DNA of 64,000 bases, taken from NCBI GenBank assembly GCA_018340375.1, contig JAFFJZ010000020.1:2046001-2110000 (forward strand), in the 5' to 3' direction. The translations under genes were made by a program, and so were the position numbers. Shown piece by piece: positions 41,367-52,930 of this stretch. Below the pieces are notes generated by a model that was not told the DNA's origin, made no database searches, and saw nothing but the letters and a program-made list of their open reading frames with translations. Every line of letters begins with the position of its first letter. The first letter of the stretch is position 1. The DNA is from Gonatopus flavifemur (Eukaryota; Arthropoda; Insecta; Hymenoptera; Dryinidae).

Positions 41367-43148
41367 ATGTCTGTTGATAAGTCTTTAGCAACCAGTAGAA
41401 AAAAGATACGGGAGGAAAATAATTGGATTGCCAATAGGAATAAGCGTGCAAGAAATGAAGTAAGTTGTCCGTGTAAAATTTTCCGTTGATAAAAGGTTGA
41501 ATTCTCTTCATTGATTCAATTTGTGAGAAAAATGATTTTTAGGGAAAACAGTATTTCTCAGATTCGAAAAAAACAATCCCACCCAAGATATTCCAGCCTG
41601 TCATCTCTTGTTGCCAAGAAAAATGCTTCCTCGAAACCGATGTTGCACAGCAACAAGAATTCTATGATTCCTCCTGGTCTCTCGGTGAGTATAACTCACA
41701 AAACGTTTTACTCAAAGGATTGATGACGAAGAAACCTTCAAGCACAGCTCAAGACTCGAATAGGATTGTCATTGTATGGGAATATTGTTTTCACTGTATA
41801 TCTGCTCGTGAGATTGTTTGTCAAAATTTTTTATGCAAGTTATTGAATATAAAAGAAGGGAGGTTTGCTAGTATAGAAGAAAAATGAATAATAACAAATC
41901 ATTAACAGATAATCGAGGTAAAACTAATCATCACGTCATTTTGAATAATGCATTGAAAAAAATGATATATGAACATTGTCTGTCAATACCACATTCTGAG
42001 TCTCACTACGGCCGTGAAAAATCGTCTCTAAAGTATTTTGATCATCCGGATTTGACTGTGAAAACTTTATACAAGTTATTTTGTGCATATTACACTAAGA
42101 AAACGAACAATCCTAATCCTCCGATAAAACAATCTACTCACACAAAATATTTTAATCATCTCGAATTCGCTTTTTCAAAACCCCGTACTGATGTATGTAA
42201 TTTTTTTAGGAGAATAGGAATAATGGAACGATGACTGCAGAATTACAAAATCATAAAGATTAGATAGATGATTACAATGAAATGAAAAAAAAAATGATGT
42301 CAGAGAAACATGTATTATGTATAGAGTTTGATTTTGGTCAGAACTTACCATTGCCAAAGATTCCAGTATCTGATCAATTTTACCGGCGACTTCTTTGGCT
42401 TCATGTTTTTGATGTAAACGTATTCGGCAATCACAAAAGGAGTGACATGTACTCATTCATGGGAGGGAAATTAGAAAAGGGTGCCAACACCGTATGTAAC
42501 TTTCTTTTAGATTCAATAAAGAAAGAATTGGCATTCGATTATAATAATAGAATATATCTATTTTCTGACTCATGTGGAGGGCAGAATAAAAATTATTTGA
42601 TACTTACGTTTTTGTCAATGTTATCTGAAAAACTGGAACTCGAAATACATCATTTGTATCCAGTTCGTGGTCACTCGTATTGTTCTTGTGATCGAAATTT
42701 TGGTTTGTACGGTCAGGAAATAAAAAAGAAGGAAACTATAGAAACACAAGAAGAATATATTGAAATTATAAAAAGTGCAAGAAATCCTCCATTCACAATT
42801 GTTGAAGAAGCGGAGATGATCGTGAGGAACTTTGAAATTTATCTGCCGAACAAAGTTATTATTCCAAAAAGTTTGCAAATAAGTAAAGGTGTCAAAATAA
42901 TTTATTTCCCTATACATCATATACACTTGCACACTACTTACACTGATGCGCCAACAGAGGATGTGTTGACATCAGAGATTGTATTTGATGATCTACTTCA
43001 AACTGAACGGGCAGAAGCAACTGGACTGAGCGAAGGAAAAATAAATGATGTCAAATCGTTGATGCAATATTTGAGTAGTGAAGGAAAAAAAATGTATCAC
43101 GATTTTTTTGAGAAAGCTGTAATAAAGATGAAAAGAAGAACAAATTAA
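41367..43148 (+). pseudogene. Putative transposase, DSCGGQNKN family, one intron
   Basis: Exon 1 (41367-41459) starts MSVDKSLATSRKKIREENNW. The intron 41460-41542 (GTAAGT...TTTTAG, 83 bp) is in phase and exon 2 starts GKQYFSDSKKTIPPK. Then come a Cys-rich part (VISCCQEKCFLE), SWSLGEYNSQNVLLKGL, HSESHYGREKSS and PRTDVCNF. The core is CIEFDFGQNLPLPKIP, LFSDSCGGQNKNY and RGHSYCSCDRNFG, whose Asp residues are candidate catalytic residues. Breaks: 1-bp shift at ~41880, a shift at ~42215 and TAG at 42261-42263. The last uninterrupted part (42282-43148) is 288 codons. Proteins with this core occur widely in insect genomes; the transposase role is inferred from the flanking TIRs. Confidence 0.7.
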
Positions 43149-44105
43149 AGATAAACCTAAAAGCAAAAAGTGTGTAAATCCGTAGTAGTGAACGAGAAAA
43201 AAAATAAACGAATGTACATATGGAAAATAGATTATGTGAATAAATAAATATATTCGAATAAAAAACAACAATGAAAGATGTTCCGCATCAAACTTATTTC
43301 TCGCAAGAGAAGAAACTTCTCTCGTCCGAACAGCTTTCCCTCAATACCAATAGTTGATTTGTAAAGACCTTTTGAACAATTGAATTATTTGTAATAAGGC
43401 ATCGATTATGAATTTTATTCTCAGAAATACTCCAATATTCGTTTTCTCCGACCCAGAAAACAAACCTACGTTCAGAAATCGAGCGGATACCACCTTTATC
43501 GGAGATGCGGATATTCATCCTATAAACGACGCGAAACTATGAAAAATTTTTGCTGCGCGCTAATGAATTACTCGCTGTATTTTGCAAACTATTAGTCGAA
43601 TCGATCTGAAATTTTCCACAAAGTGAGTTCAAACACTAGCGAACAACTTTCTCGCTGGAAGTTTTTTGTACCTCGTACTTTCCCCACCACTTTTTTGATA
43701 CAAAGCATGAAAAACGTGATTTTTACTTCCCATTAAAAATTTATTATTTTGTTATTAATTTTTACGAACTTTACCTACATTTGCATTTTCGGGGAAGTCT
43801 CACAAATCGAAATTCATAAGATTCATTTCGATTCATTGAAAAATGACCGAGTTAGAGCGAGTTGAATGTTGAAAAATAATCATTTTTGGTGTGGAAAAAT
43901 TGATGGTTTGTGATTTTTTCCTTGAAAATCATCAATCAAAGAAAAAAATCGTGAAGAGTAACTTGGATTGATTTTTCAAGCCCTACCACTCAGTATTTTT
44001 ACATTTCCAAAATTCCGACTTCTTTTTTCGACCTCCAACGGGACCTCTTGCATCAAACTTGTGACGCGGTCCGAGCGCTCGGCGAGTTATCCGATCCAGC
44101 TCCTC
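43075..44105 (-). repeat. Right 1,031-bp terminal inverted repeat
   Basis: Inverted copy of 40194-41224. Its inner edge overlaps the transposase C-terminus (stop at 43146-43148), so the coding end is duplicated in both arms. 44110-44365 between this element and the Transib shows nothing recognisable. Confidence 0.9.
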
Positions 44106-44454
44106 AATTCAGTGTATACTTGAGATTAGACTATGAATATGAAACTTGGTTCCCTCATGGTTTGTAATTATTGGACAACGATCGATGAAGAATTTTTAAC
44201 ATCCGGGAGGTATGATTTTTTGAAATTCTTGTTTCCCCCAGTGAAAATGTTAATTTCGATTCGCCAAATGGGACTGGTACAGATGTGTTGCGTCTTTGTG
44301 CAGTACTATTGCAGACGCAGTGCAGGCGCATCACGTTCAGAACAGTACCGTAAAAAAATGCAAGACGCCCCACAGTGGGGCCAAATGCCAAAAAGCTGAG
44401 CAAAATTATAAGGGGCTCTCAAATTCGCTTGCGACTTCGTACTCGGGAAGTTTA

Positions 44455-45360
44455 TGGGGTCACTGATTACGAATCCGTTGTCAGAATTTCAAAATTCAAA
44501 ATGGCGGATCCAATATGGCGGACGAAAATTGAAAGAAACCATCGGATTTTCTTCAAACTTGGTGATCAGGGGTTTTTGAGGTCGCTGATTACGAATCTGC
44601 TGTTTGAGTTCCAAAATCCAAAATGGCGAATCCAATATGGCGGACGAAAATTTTAAAAATCATCGGATTCTCCTCAAATTGGGTACCCAACGGTTTTTGG
44701 GGTCGCTGATTACGGATCCGTTGTTCTCATCTCGAAATTCAGAATGGCGGATCTAATATGATGGACGAAAATTGGAAGAAATCATCGGATTTCTTTCAAA
44801 TTTGGTGATCAGGGGTTTTCGGGATCGCTGATTGCGAATCCGCTGTCTAAGTTCCCAAATTCAGAATGGCGAATCCAATATGGCGGACGAAAATTGAAGA
44901 AATTATCGGATTCTTTTCAAATTGGGTACCCAGGGATTTTTGGGGTCGCTGATTACAAATCCGTTGTCTGCATTTCGAAATTCAAAATGGCGGACCCAAT
45001 ATGGTGGAATAAAATCGAGAAGATCATCGGATTTCCTTCAAACTCGGCATCCAGGAGTTTTTGGGGTCACCAATTACGAATCCGTTTCCAAAATTTTGAA
45101 ATTCAGAATGGCGGATCCAATATGGTGGACAAAAATTAGGAAAATCATCGCATTTTCTTCAAACTCGGTACTCAGGGGTTTCTGTGGTCGCTGATTACGA
45201 ATCCACGGTCTGAAATTCAGAATTCAAAATAACGGACCCAATATAGCGAACGAAAATTGTAAAAATCATCGGATTCCCTTCAAACTCGGTACCCAGGAGT
45301 TTTCGGGATCGCTGATCACGAATCCGTTGTCAGAATTCCGAAATTCAGGATGGCGGATGC
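44455..45360 (+). repeat. Transib left array: 8 units of ~121 bp
   Basis: CGCTGATTACGAATCCG-like cores start near 44461, 44581, 44703, 44825, 44945, 45066, 45187 and 45310. Each is followed by TTCAAAAT(T)C.AAATGGCGGATCC, AATATGGCGGACGAAAATTG and ATCGGATT.TCTTCAAA. Begins ~85 bp inside the left terminus. Open frames through it are artefacts of the period. Confidence 0.92.
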
Positions 45361-45604
45361 CAAAAATCAAAACTTCATTCATAACTTAATATTAAACAAG
45401 AACTAAACGGCCCATTTTGTTGTTCCTATTATGATCATTATTATTATTATTTCCAACATTGAATCATTATTAATATAATTATCGAATGATATTAACACAC
45501 CAAATGTGTTAAATCGAAAGATATATACATTCACAATATATACAATAATATAAAAAACTGAAATCGTAATGGTTTTTACTTTTGCCACACTTTTTTTACT
45601 CAGA

Positions 45605-48064
45605 TCAGTCTTCTTCTTCACTCTCAGAGGAAGATAATGGGAAAGTTACGTTGTCTTTATCAAGTATATCCGGAGTTTTGATCAGGCTTAACACGTCTCT
45701 AGGGAGAAACTTTAGTTTTTTCTTGGGCAACTGTCTTTTACTCGATAACATTGGATCAGAACTCAAAAGGAACCATTTAAAAATGTCTTCATTCGTTTCT
45801 CTCTACTGCATTTCCTGGAGTGATGCTCTCGGTACCTTTGGAAATGAATGTTGTTGACATATTTGAATATAATTATGTATTCATCGACACCGTTAAAGCT
45901 TTTGATCTCAACATGACAAGCAAAATCAAGGAAAAACAAAAAGCAGCTGCACTTTGGGGTCATCAGTATAAAGTTTTGAATAAATCCTCTAATTCATAAG
46001 TTTACTTGATTCTCAAAATTGTTTTCTAGTCTATGAATTTATGTTTCCAGAGGATGAACAATGTGGCTTATTAATAAAAAAAAGTATATGAATATTCATA
46101 ATTCCCCGAATTCCTTACCAGAACAAAACAATCTTCGCGAACATATATTCTCGTGGTTACCATAAATATATAGTTTGCCTAGTCGTCAAAAACGTATTGT
46201 GCAATGTATCAAACTGATTGCAGTACTTGAGAAGTCAAATTTTTCCCTTCAAAGTGTCGAGTCCACTGTGACAAATATAGACTATTATTAAGTGATATAC
46301 ATCATTTTCACCTTTTAAAATCTTTGTTACGAGCCTCTTGTGCTTCCTCAGTCAATTGGCCTATAGGTAGAAGAGCAGATGCAATGATTTCAGGTCCGTG
46401 GATCAAAAACTTGTGCATCGTAGGTGACATTGGGTACCACGGATATTTTGTCGCGTAGTAGCGTGCCGTGTCTAAAGCGTAACTCCGAAACTTTTCAACG
46501 TCTATTTCATGGCCACTTGAAACGGTAGCTAATACTACATGAAGTCGTTGTATTAGGTTGACATCCACCCCTGTGATTTCGGCAGAAACTTCGGGTTGTG
46601 CGAAAAATCGCCTAGCGATATTCCCATCATTTGAGTTCCCAAACTCTGGCTTAGGAAAATCGACAATGAGGCCACATTTTTCTTTAAAACTTTTCTGTAC
46701 AACCTTTTTTCGTTCTTCCACCAAAGCTTTATCTTGTTTTCGTGCTTGCCACTTCTGAATAGGTACCTTATAAGACAAATGCAGGAGGCCCTCAAAAAAT
46801 CGTATCCAGCCGTGTAGACAAGACAAACCAAACTGGAGGTTTTCGGTTTTGACCGGCCTGGATACTATATCATCAATTTTGTTGAATTCCTTAGATGTGG
46901 CACCACGTATATAGCACTTCTGGGTATAGGTTGTCTCAGTTATGGCATTGCATACCTTCCCGTCCACCATAGAAAAAATCATCTGATGTTTCACTGAAAC
47001 ATGTTTTTCATCAGTTCTGAAAGAAGTAGCCCTCAGATTTTCTATTTCATTATCAACCCGTAGCTTCTCTGCAACCGAAACTTCAGTTGATTCTTTCACA
47101 AACTCTATTTTGATTGGCCTACAAAATCTGGTTGATGATGGCCTTGGATTCTGCCAAATTATTTTTGAATTGCAGTGTAGGCGGAGAGGCACAAGTGAAG
47201 TAATGAACACAGCGGAATCACTAGCTTCCGAACTTTGATATGCTTGTTTGTATGAGGAGTGGCCAGAGCTCCCATCAAACCCCCATTTGGAAATAAGTAC
47301 CAGGTTTTGTAACTCTTCATCAGATAAAGTTGACAAAACCGAATTCTGTAGCTTTAAAATACGTGTAGCTGTGTGATCAAGCAGTGCTTGTAGCTGCACA
47401 ACAGCGCAGGTTTCTGTTATTTGAATAAATTCCTTGTCAGGGAAACACATGCGTTTGGCCAGTTGAATTTTTTTATAAGGTGGAAATTTCTGCGGATCAG
47501 CTTCACGCAATAAGCAATACTGATGTTTTGAGAGCTCGGCATCTACTAGGAGAGCTAGAGCATCTTCATCATTCAACATCTTTGGCTCATTTCGCTTGAA
47601 AGTTTGATAACCTTTCATATACATTTTGGCAAGCTCAGGATCAGAAGATGTAACATCCTTTACAATTTTTGCGACTTCGATCTGTCCAGACGCTCTCAAA
47701 CACATTTGTGTGGCGTAAGACAGCTCTGAGATAGGAGTATTTACTCTGATATTCTCCGTTTTCCTACGTTTCGTTCTTTCTGAACATTCGTTGAATTCAA
47801 CAAGAGGTCTTCCCACTTGCGGTCTACCTCTTGTTTTAACCATTCTTCATTATTTTTAAGAAATCGTTCTTCGGTCCTTTGAGAAGATTCCCATCTCTTT
47901 TTAAATACACATTTAAAAGTAGATAAAAGGTTAGAGATCTCTGTAGTTTTGTTATCCGGACAACACGTTATCTCGATGATTTTTCCTTGAAGGAAAGTGA
48001 ACTTTCCATCCAACGTAGGTAGAGGACTGCTCCTTAAAATATTGTACATCTCTCTCCGAGTCAT
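45605..48064 (-). pseudogene. Transib (RAG1-like) transposase gene, 2 exons, broken
   Basis: The N-terminus starts at ATG 48064 (MTRREMYNILRSSPLPTLDG). Near 47840 a 1-bp shift leads into a 511-codon frame. Its motifs are RGRPQVGRPLVEF, KWGFDGSSGHSSYKQ (first catalytic Asp), MVDGKVCNAITET (second Asp), QFGLSCLHGWIRFFEG, GNSNDGNIARRFF, and LTEEAQEARNKDFKR (Glu region). The intron is 45836-46311 (AAAAG|GTGAAA...CAAAG|G), exact in phase. Exon 2 (45835-45605) reads YREHHSRKCSRE, has one frameshift, then IFKWFLLSSDPMLSS and an acidic end ESEEED. The arrangement is that of the DDE transposase related to vertebrate RAG1, which recognises CACAGTG ends. CYIRG replaces an expected Cys-x2-Cys. Inactive as it stands. 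Confidence 0.9.
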
Positions 48065-48959
48065 AGATATTGAATCATCTTTGAAATCTACAAACGTTGT
48101 AGAATTCGATGAAATTCGCTACAGAAACCCCATGTGTTTCTAAAAATTTCCCTAATTTTCTTGGGTTGGATTCAACCCTCTTAAGCTAATTTTTTTTGCG
48201 GTCAACTGTTAAAATTCAACTACTAAGAAAATATAGGTTGTTGAAACACTCACCTATGGCAGCGGAATCCATCTCATTTGGAATTGTATGTTAACATTGA
48301 ATGATTTTAAAAAACGAAAAATATTCACCAAGCTCCAAACTTGCACGCGGAAAAAAGTTTACGGTAACGATTACTAGCAAGAGTAAGAATTCGGTGACAG
48401 CTATTGCACAATCGTGATAAGCACCATTTGAAATCAGACCGATTACAACCAACTATTTACGTTGCCATGGAAACGATAGGTCAACATAAGAACGATCACC
48501 AAATCGCGAGTCATGATTCAGTTCACGAAAAGAAAAGAGATATCAATACTTGAATAACATTTATAAACATTTAGGAAAATGACGGTTACTTTAGAGAAAA
48601 AGAGCATCGCTGAAGAATGTTAGCAGTGAAGTTACCAAAAATTCGTAGTAATAATACTAAATGTTGGTAGTTTTATTGTCATTTCCCATAGTGAATTCAT
48701 CAACTCATCATAAATTCACTACGAATATTCTCCAGCAATACTGTTTTTCTCTCAATGGTCCATCATCTTCCTAAATATCAATGATTTCTGGCTTTTGTGT
48801 ACCCTAAGCCCGCGATGAGAAGAAGAACGAATGGTAATCAATCTCATACAGTTTTCCTCGTGCAGCAAATGTACACTGGAAATAAAACACATACTAACGT
48901 CGAGATAAAATTCAAAGCGAATCTACTGAATTCTGAGTTTTGTGTCCACCATATTAGAT

Positions 48960-49400
48960 ACGCTATCTTTGATTCTTGGAATTTGACAACTGATTCGTAA
49001 TCAATGACCCCACAAAACCCTGGATACCGAGTTTGAAGGAAATCTGATGATTTTTTCAATTTTTTTCTGCCAAACTGGATCCGCCATTCTGAATTCCGGA
49101 ATTCAGACACCGGATTCGGAATCAGCGACCTTGAAAACCTCAGGGTACCGAGTTTGAAGGCAATCCGATGATTTTTTCAATTTTCATCCGCCATATGGGA
49201 TCCGCCATTTTGAATTTTGAATTCCAAACAACGGATTCGTAATCAGCGACCTCAGAAACCCCTGGGTAACGAATTTGAAGAAAATCCGATGATTTCTTTC
49301 AATTTTCGTCCGCCATTTTGAATTCCGAAATGAAGACAACGGATTCATAATCAGCGACCCCACAAACTTCTGCATATCAAGTTTCAGACGGATCTTAGGA
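48960..49400 (-). repeat. Transib right array: ~4 units, inverted
   Basis: Complementary cores (CGGATTCGTAATCAGCGACC) start near 48979, 49109, 49229 and 49342 in the same unit context as the left array, so the two arrays face each other. A ~570-bp non-array segment separates this array from the right terminus (49977). Confidence 0.9.
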
Positions 49401-50387
49401 CTCCTTATCACTCCGTCTAATTTTTTGTGATTTCCTGCACAAAAACATGGCGGGATTGCTTAGGGGCAGACATGGGCAGCCGTTTTTTTTTCTGATGTTT
49501 AGGTAAGAGTCCCATCTACCACCTCCAATAAGTTAAACGACGTAATTTTGCGTAATTCTCTACTATTCCTTCAAAAACCAAACACATTTTCTCATTTATA
49601 GATATAGAAATTACATCCAATCATTGCTCCGTCAGTATTTTCCACTCATCAAATTGATATTCTCCTAATTTTTAGTGTATTCTACATAGTTTCAGTAATA
49701 GACTCCAATTTGAAAAAGTTAAATCGGTTCATTTTTCGAGACACAGCGTCTTTTTGAACATGCTCGTTATTTTACTGTCTTTCAATCACGCGGATTATAC
49801 TTCAAGGAGGGTATTTTGCAACTGGTACACAAGGGCAGGGGGAGGGGATCAGATCTTCTTATATCAGAATTCCAATACTTGGGACATCACCTTACTTATC
49901 CCAAGGGTCAAATATCCCCAACTACAAACTTCATTTTTGGGGTTTTGGCCAGCTTTTTGGCATTTAGCCCCACTGTGCGCCCGCACCAATCCTGTTTGGT
50001 GAACTCGGGAAGAAAATTTTTCCTCGGGTGCTTACCAGGAATCAATAAAACAAACTGTGTAACGAGATCGCAAATTCTTCCAAATTTTCTATTCTCTTCC
50101 TCTTTTACTACGTTTTTATTAGTCGCCTTTCGTGTTTGTCCGGCTGGAATCTTGCGATCGATTTCAAACTAACCCCGATGAGATAGAAGCTCGAAATTTG
50201 AAACATAGTTCAGGACTGCATGACAATACAGGGATATGCCATAATAATTGACAGTTCTTCAATTAGAAAAAAAGAAAACCAAGGCAAAAATCACATTCGT
50301 CAAGATCTTTTCCTCGACGTTCATTGGTTGGATTTGTCGTCAACATTCTTCTCCATCATTGGTTTCCTTAGTGAATGATAATACGAT

Positions 50388-50412
50388 ATATATATATATA
50401 TATAATATAAAT
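50388..50412. repeat. (TA)n microsatellite
   Basis: Short TA run. The surrounding 49983-50786 shows no gene or other repeat that I can recognise. Confidence 0.85.
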
Positions 50413-50786
50413 TCATGTCACGGAAGTGGGATAACCGTGGGCAGGTCGGTGTATTCTTTCAGTTCTGCCCAAACATCGGTGATATTCTGTCGTTTAAGAT
50501 AAGCACATCATTCATATTACTATCGATATTGGGAATGTGCTACGTATACCATACGGTTGATTAAAGATAGTTCAATCGGAAGAATTTCAGCTGCGCTGAT
50601 AGAAAATCGTCCATATCTCATCGAAAAAAAATTTTACACATACAGGATTGAAAAGACAAAAATAATCGAATAAATAAAATGAAAAATTTTGTGTTCGAAA
50701 CTACGCTTTCATTCCAATGAAGGAAGAATTTCGAAAGTATTCGGAAAAAAAATTCTAGAAAAACTACTTTTCCAAAACGAACGGAA

Positions 50787-51217
50787 AAGTATAAAAAAAG
50801 TAATTCGAGAACAACTACTTTCTCAAAACGAACTAAAAAGCATAAAATAATTTATCCGAGCCCCTTACCATATTTTTAATCTCACACAGATTCCTAATCC
50901 CATAAAATATCCGAAAAATTTGGGATTGTGAATTTGAATAGCTATAAAAATACTCGTAAGATTCGAGACGAAAAACGTGGAACGCACGGGATATTATCTA
51001 AATATTACTTTTTCCATGCGTCCCACGTTTTTCGTCTTGAATCTTACAAGTATTTTTATAGCTATTTAAATTCACAATCCCAAATTTTCCGGATATTTTA
51101 TGGGATTGGGAATCTGTGTGAGATGAAAAATATGGTAAGGGGCTCGGATAAATTATTATATACTTTTTATCCCGTTTTGAAGGAGTAGTTTTCCTCGAAT
51201 TATATTTTTTTGTACTT
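50787..51217. mobile_element. Fold-back element, 204-bp arms
   Basis: Arms 50787-50990 and 51014-51217 are complementary over their whole length with few mismatches; the loop is ~23 bp. Words include CGAGCCCCTTACCATAT, ATTCACAATCCCAAATTT and AAAACGTGGGACGCATGG. No target duplication was seen beside AAGTA/TACTT. It is non-coding, a snap-back MITE or an inverted duplication. 51218-52260 shows nothing recognisable. Confidence 0.85.
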
Positions 51218-52277
51218 TTTCTCTCTTCCTTCTCTCTCCTCTTCTGCCCCTGAGAATCTGCAAGCCTAACTACATGCGAGAGCCCTTCAACTCCACCCTC
51301 ACGCGAGAAAACACTGAAATTCATTAACTCACTCGCTAAAACTGAAGAGATGGAATAGAGCCCTTTCTAACATCAAATTTCACTTATTCCTGAAGGATAA
51401 AACAGTTATCGCGTATTCTGCCACTTCTTATCTATAATTATGAACCTAGAAGGAGCGTCAACGCTGACCACTCCCCCCGATTTCCCTACTCAAGGCCCTC
51501 TTCGTTCAGCGTGCAAAACATGCATTGTCGACCTCTACCGATGCATTCCGGATGCTGCTGATGATTTTAGGCCTGTCCTCGACCAACCTCCTACGAGAAT
51601 ATGATCATAAAAGTCCCTTCGAATTCAAAGTAACGGAGAACATAGACTTCAAATCAACAAATGCCACCTGTAGAGATATTGAAGCAAATATAAGGCCAAT
51701 CCAAGGAAATAAAATCCTTTTCGATACCCTTGTGTCAAGCAAAATATCTCTATATCTCAAAGAACAATAGAGTATTCTCATAAAGGACAAACTGTAGACT
51801 CGATAATTCCGAATTAGGAAATACGAAGGAATGAATACGTACACTCACGTCCAAAATTCATCCCAACGGTACTTTATGTATGAATTTCAACTCTTTTCCT
51901 GCTTTAGTAATAATAAATGAACCCTCCCCACAAACAAATCTTCCGCATATCATTCATACTCTGAATAATTTTCCTTTCCATATCCCTTCCTCAAATACCA
52001 AGACATCCTATCTCTGAGAGAGCATTGAGATTTTGCAAATCATGAAGACACTTCCAGATAAATTCATTTAATATACCTCATCCAATCCCTATCAATTTTC
52101 ACGGGATCTCTGTCCTTTCCTAATCAGAGAATTCTATCAGAATTGGGTCAAGGTTGGCTCAGGGTTGGCGAAGCATCTGACACCAATCATCCTTTGTATT
52201 GAAACAAATATAAATTCTCAATCAATCTTGAATTGCTTGCCAGCTCACAAGACTACCGACATGACAATTGTTGGTAA

Positions 52278-52930
52278 AGATGAGGTCGGTCACCCCCGAA
52301 TTTATTGAAACTCATGTTTTTCATGTATTTACGGGCGCTGATTGCAAATGTGCAAACCGAAATTGTCGCTCACCCTTCGTTCTTCAGATACAGTTACTTT
52401 CATGCTCTTTTTTCGTCCTTTTCAGAGACAAACAAAATTCGTTAGATGCGTCCGGTTAGGAAATGATGTTTCTAATGTGTTTTCGAGCGCAGTTTACGAA
52501 TCTGTACACGAAAACTGTCAGTTACGCTCTGCTTCTGATTCACAGGTACTTTTATGCACTTTTTTGAGCTTTCTGGGTGAAAAAAAAAGTTCCATACATT
52601 CGTTTGCTTTGGAACTGATGTGCATAACGTGCTTTCGAGCGCTGATTACGAATCTGTACACGAAAACTGTCGCTTATGCTGTGCTTCTAATTGACAGGTA
52701 CTGTTATGCACATTTTTTGTGCTTTTTGGGAGCGAAAAAAGTTTCATACATCTGTCCGCTTCGGAACTCATGTGTTAAACGTGTTTCCGAGCGCTGATTA
52801 CGAATGTGTATGTGCAGAGTGTTGCTCGCGCTATGCTCTTTATTTCCAGGTCCTTTTACGCACTTTTGTCGTCCTGCTGGGGTGCACAGAAAGTTCCATA
52901 AATCTGCTCGGTTTGGAGCTGATGTTTTCA
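52278..52930 (+). repeat. Left array, ~150-bp units (~4.4 copies)
   Basis: Units contain GAGCGCTGATTACGAAT(C/G)TGT, then TCGCT.A.(C/G)C, a TACTTT(T/C)ATGCACTTTTTT segment and a short G-run, and end AACTCATGT.T..A.GTGTTT. Cores near 52333, 52481, 52640 and 52790. Diverged relative to the right array. Confidence 0.8.

Larger units (their letters stand above)
40194..44105 (+). mobile_element. DNA transposon with 1,031-bp TIRs, AATT flanks
   Basis: Two near-identical inverted arms: 40194-41224 and 43075-44105. The ends are GAGGAGCTGGATCGGATAAC and its complement, with AATT on each side (40190-40193, 44106-44109) that may be a 4-bp target duplication. Between the arms (41225-43074) is one decayed gene on the plus strand whose last ~25 codons lie within the right arm. 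Total 3,912 bp. A 4-bp target and this kind of gene would suit Sola-like elements, but I cannot confirm the superfamily. Confidence 0.85.
44371..49977 (-). mobile_element. Transib transposon, complete ends, 5-bp CGCCC TSD
   Basis: Both termini are CACAGTGGGGC(C/T)AAATGCC followed by AAAAAGCTG, about 28 bp with one mismatch. The 5-bp duplication CGCCC flanks it (44366-44370, 49978-49982). CACA(G/A)TG ends and a GC-rich 5-bp target are diagnostic of Transib; here the heptamer is exactly the V(D)J recombination signal heptamer. Inside are a RAG1-like transposase gene (minus strand) and two arrays of ~121-bp units in opposite orientation near the ends. Length 5,607 bp. Confidence 0.95.

Noticed and set aside
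44375..45194. Open frames with repeated SLITNPLS..KMADPIW-like text
   Set aside because: They follow the ~121-bp array period and occur in several frames; no sign of selection for a protein.
51525..51770. 81-codon plus-strand frame
   Set aside because: No motif, no splice or promoter context, and length within chance expectation for this composition.
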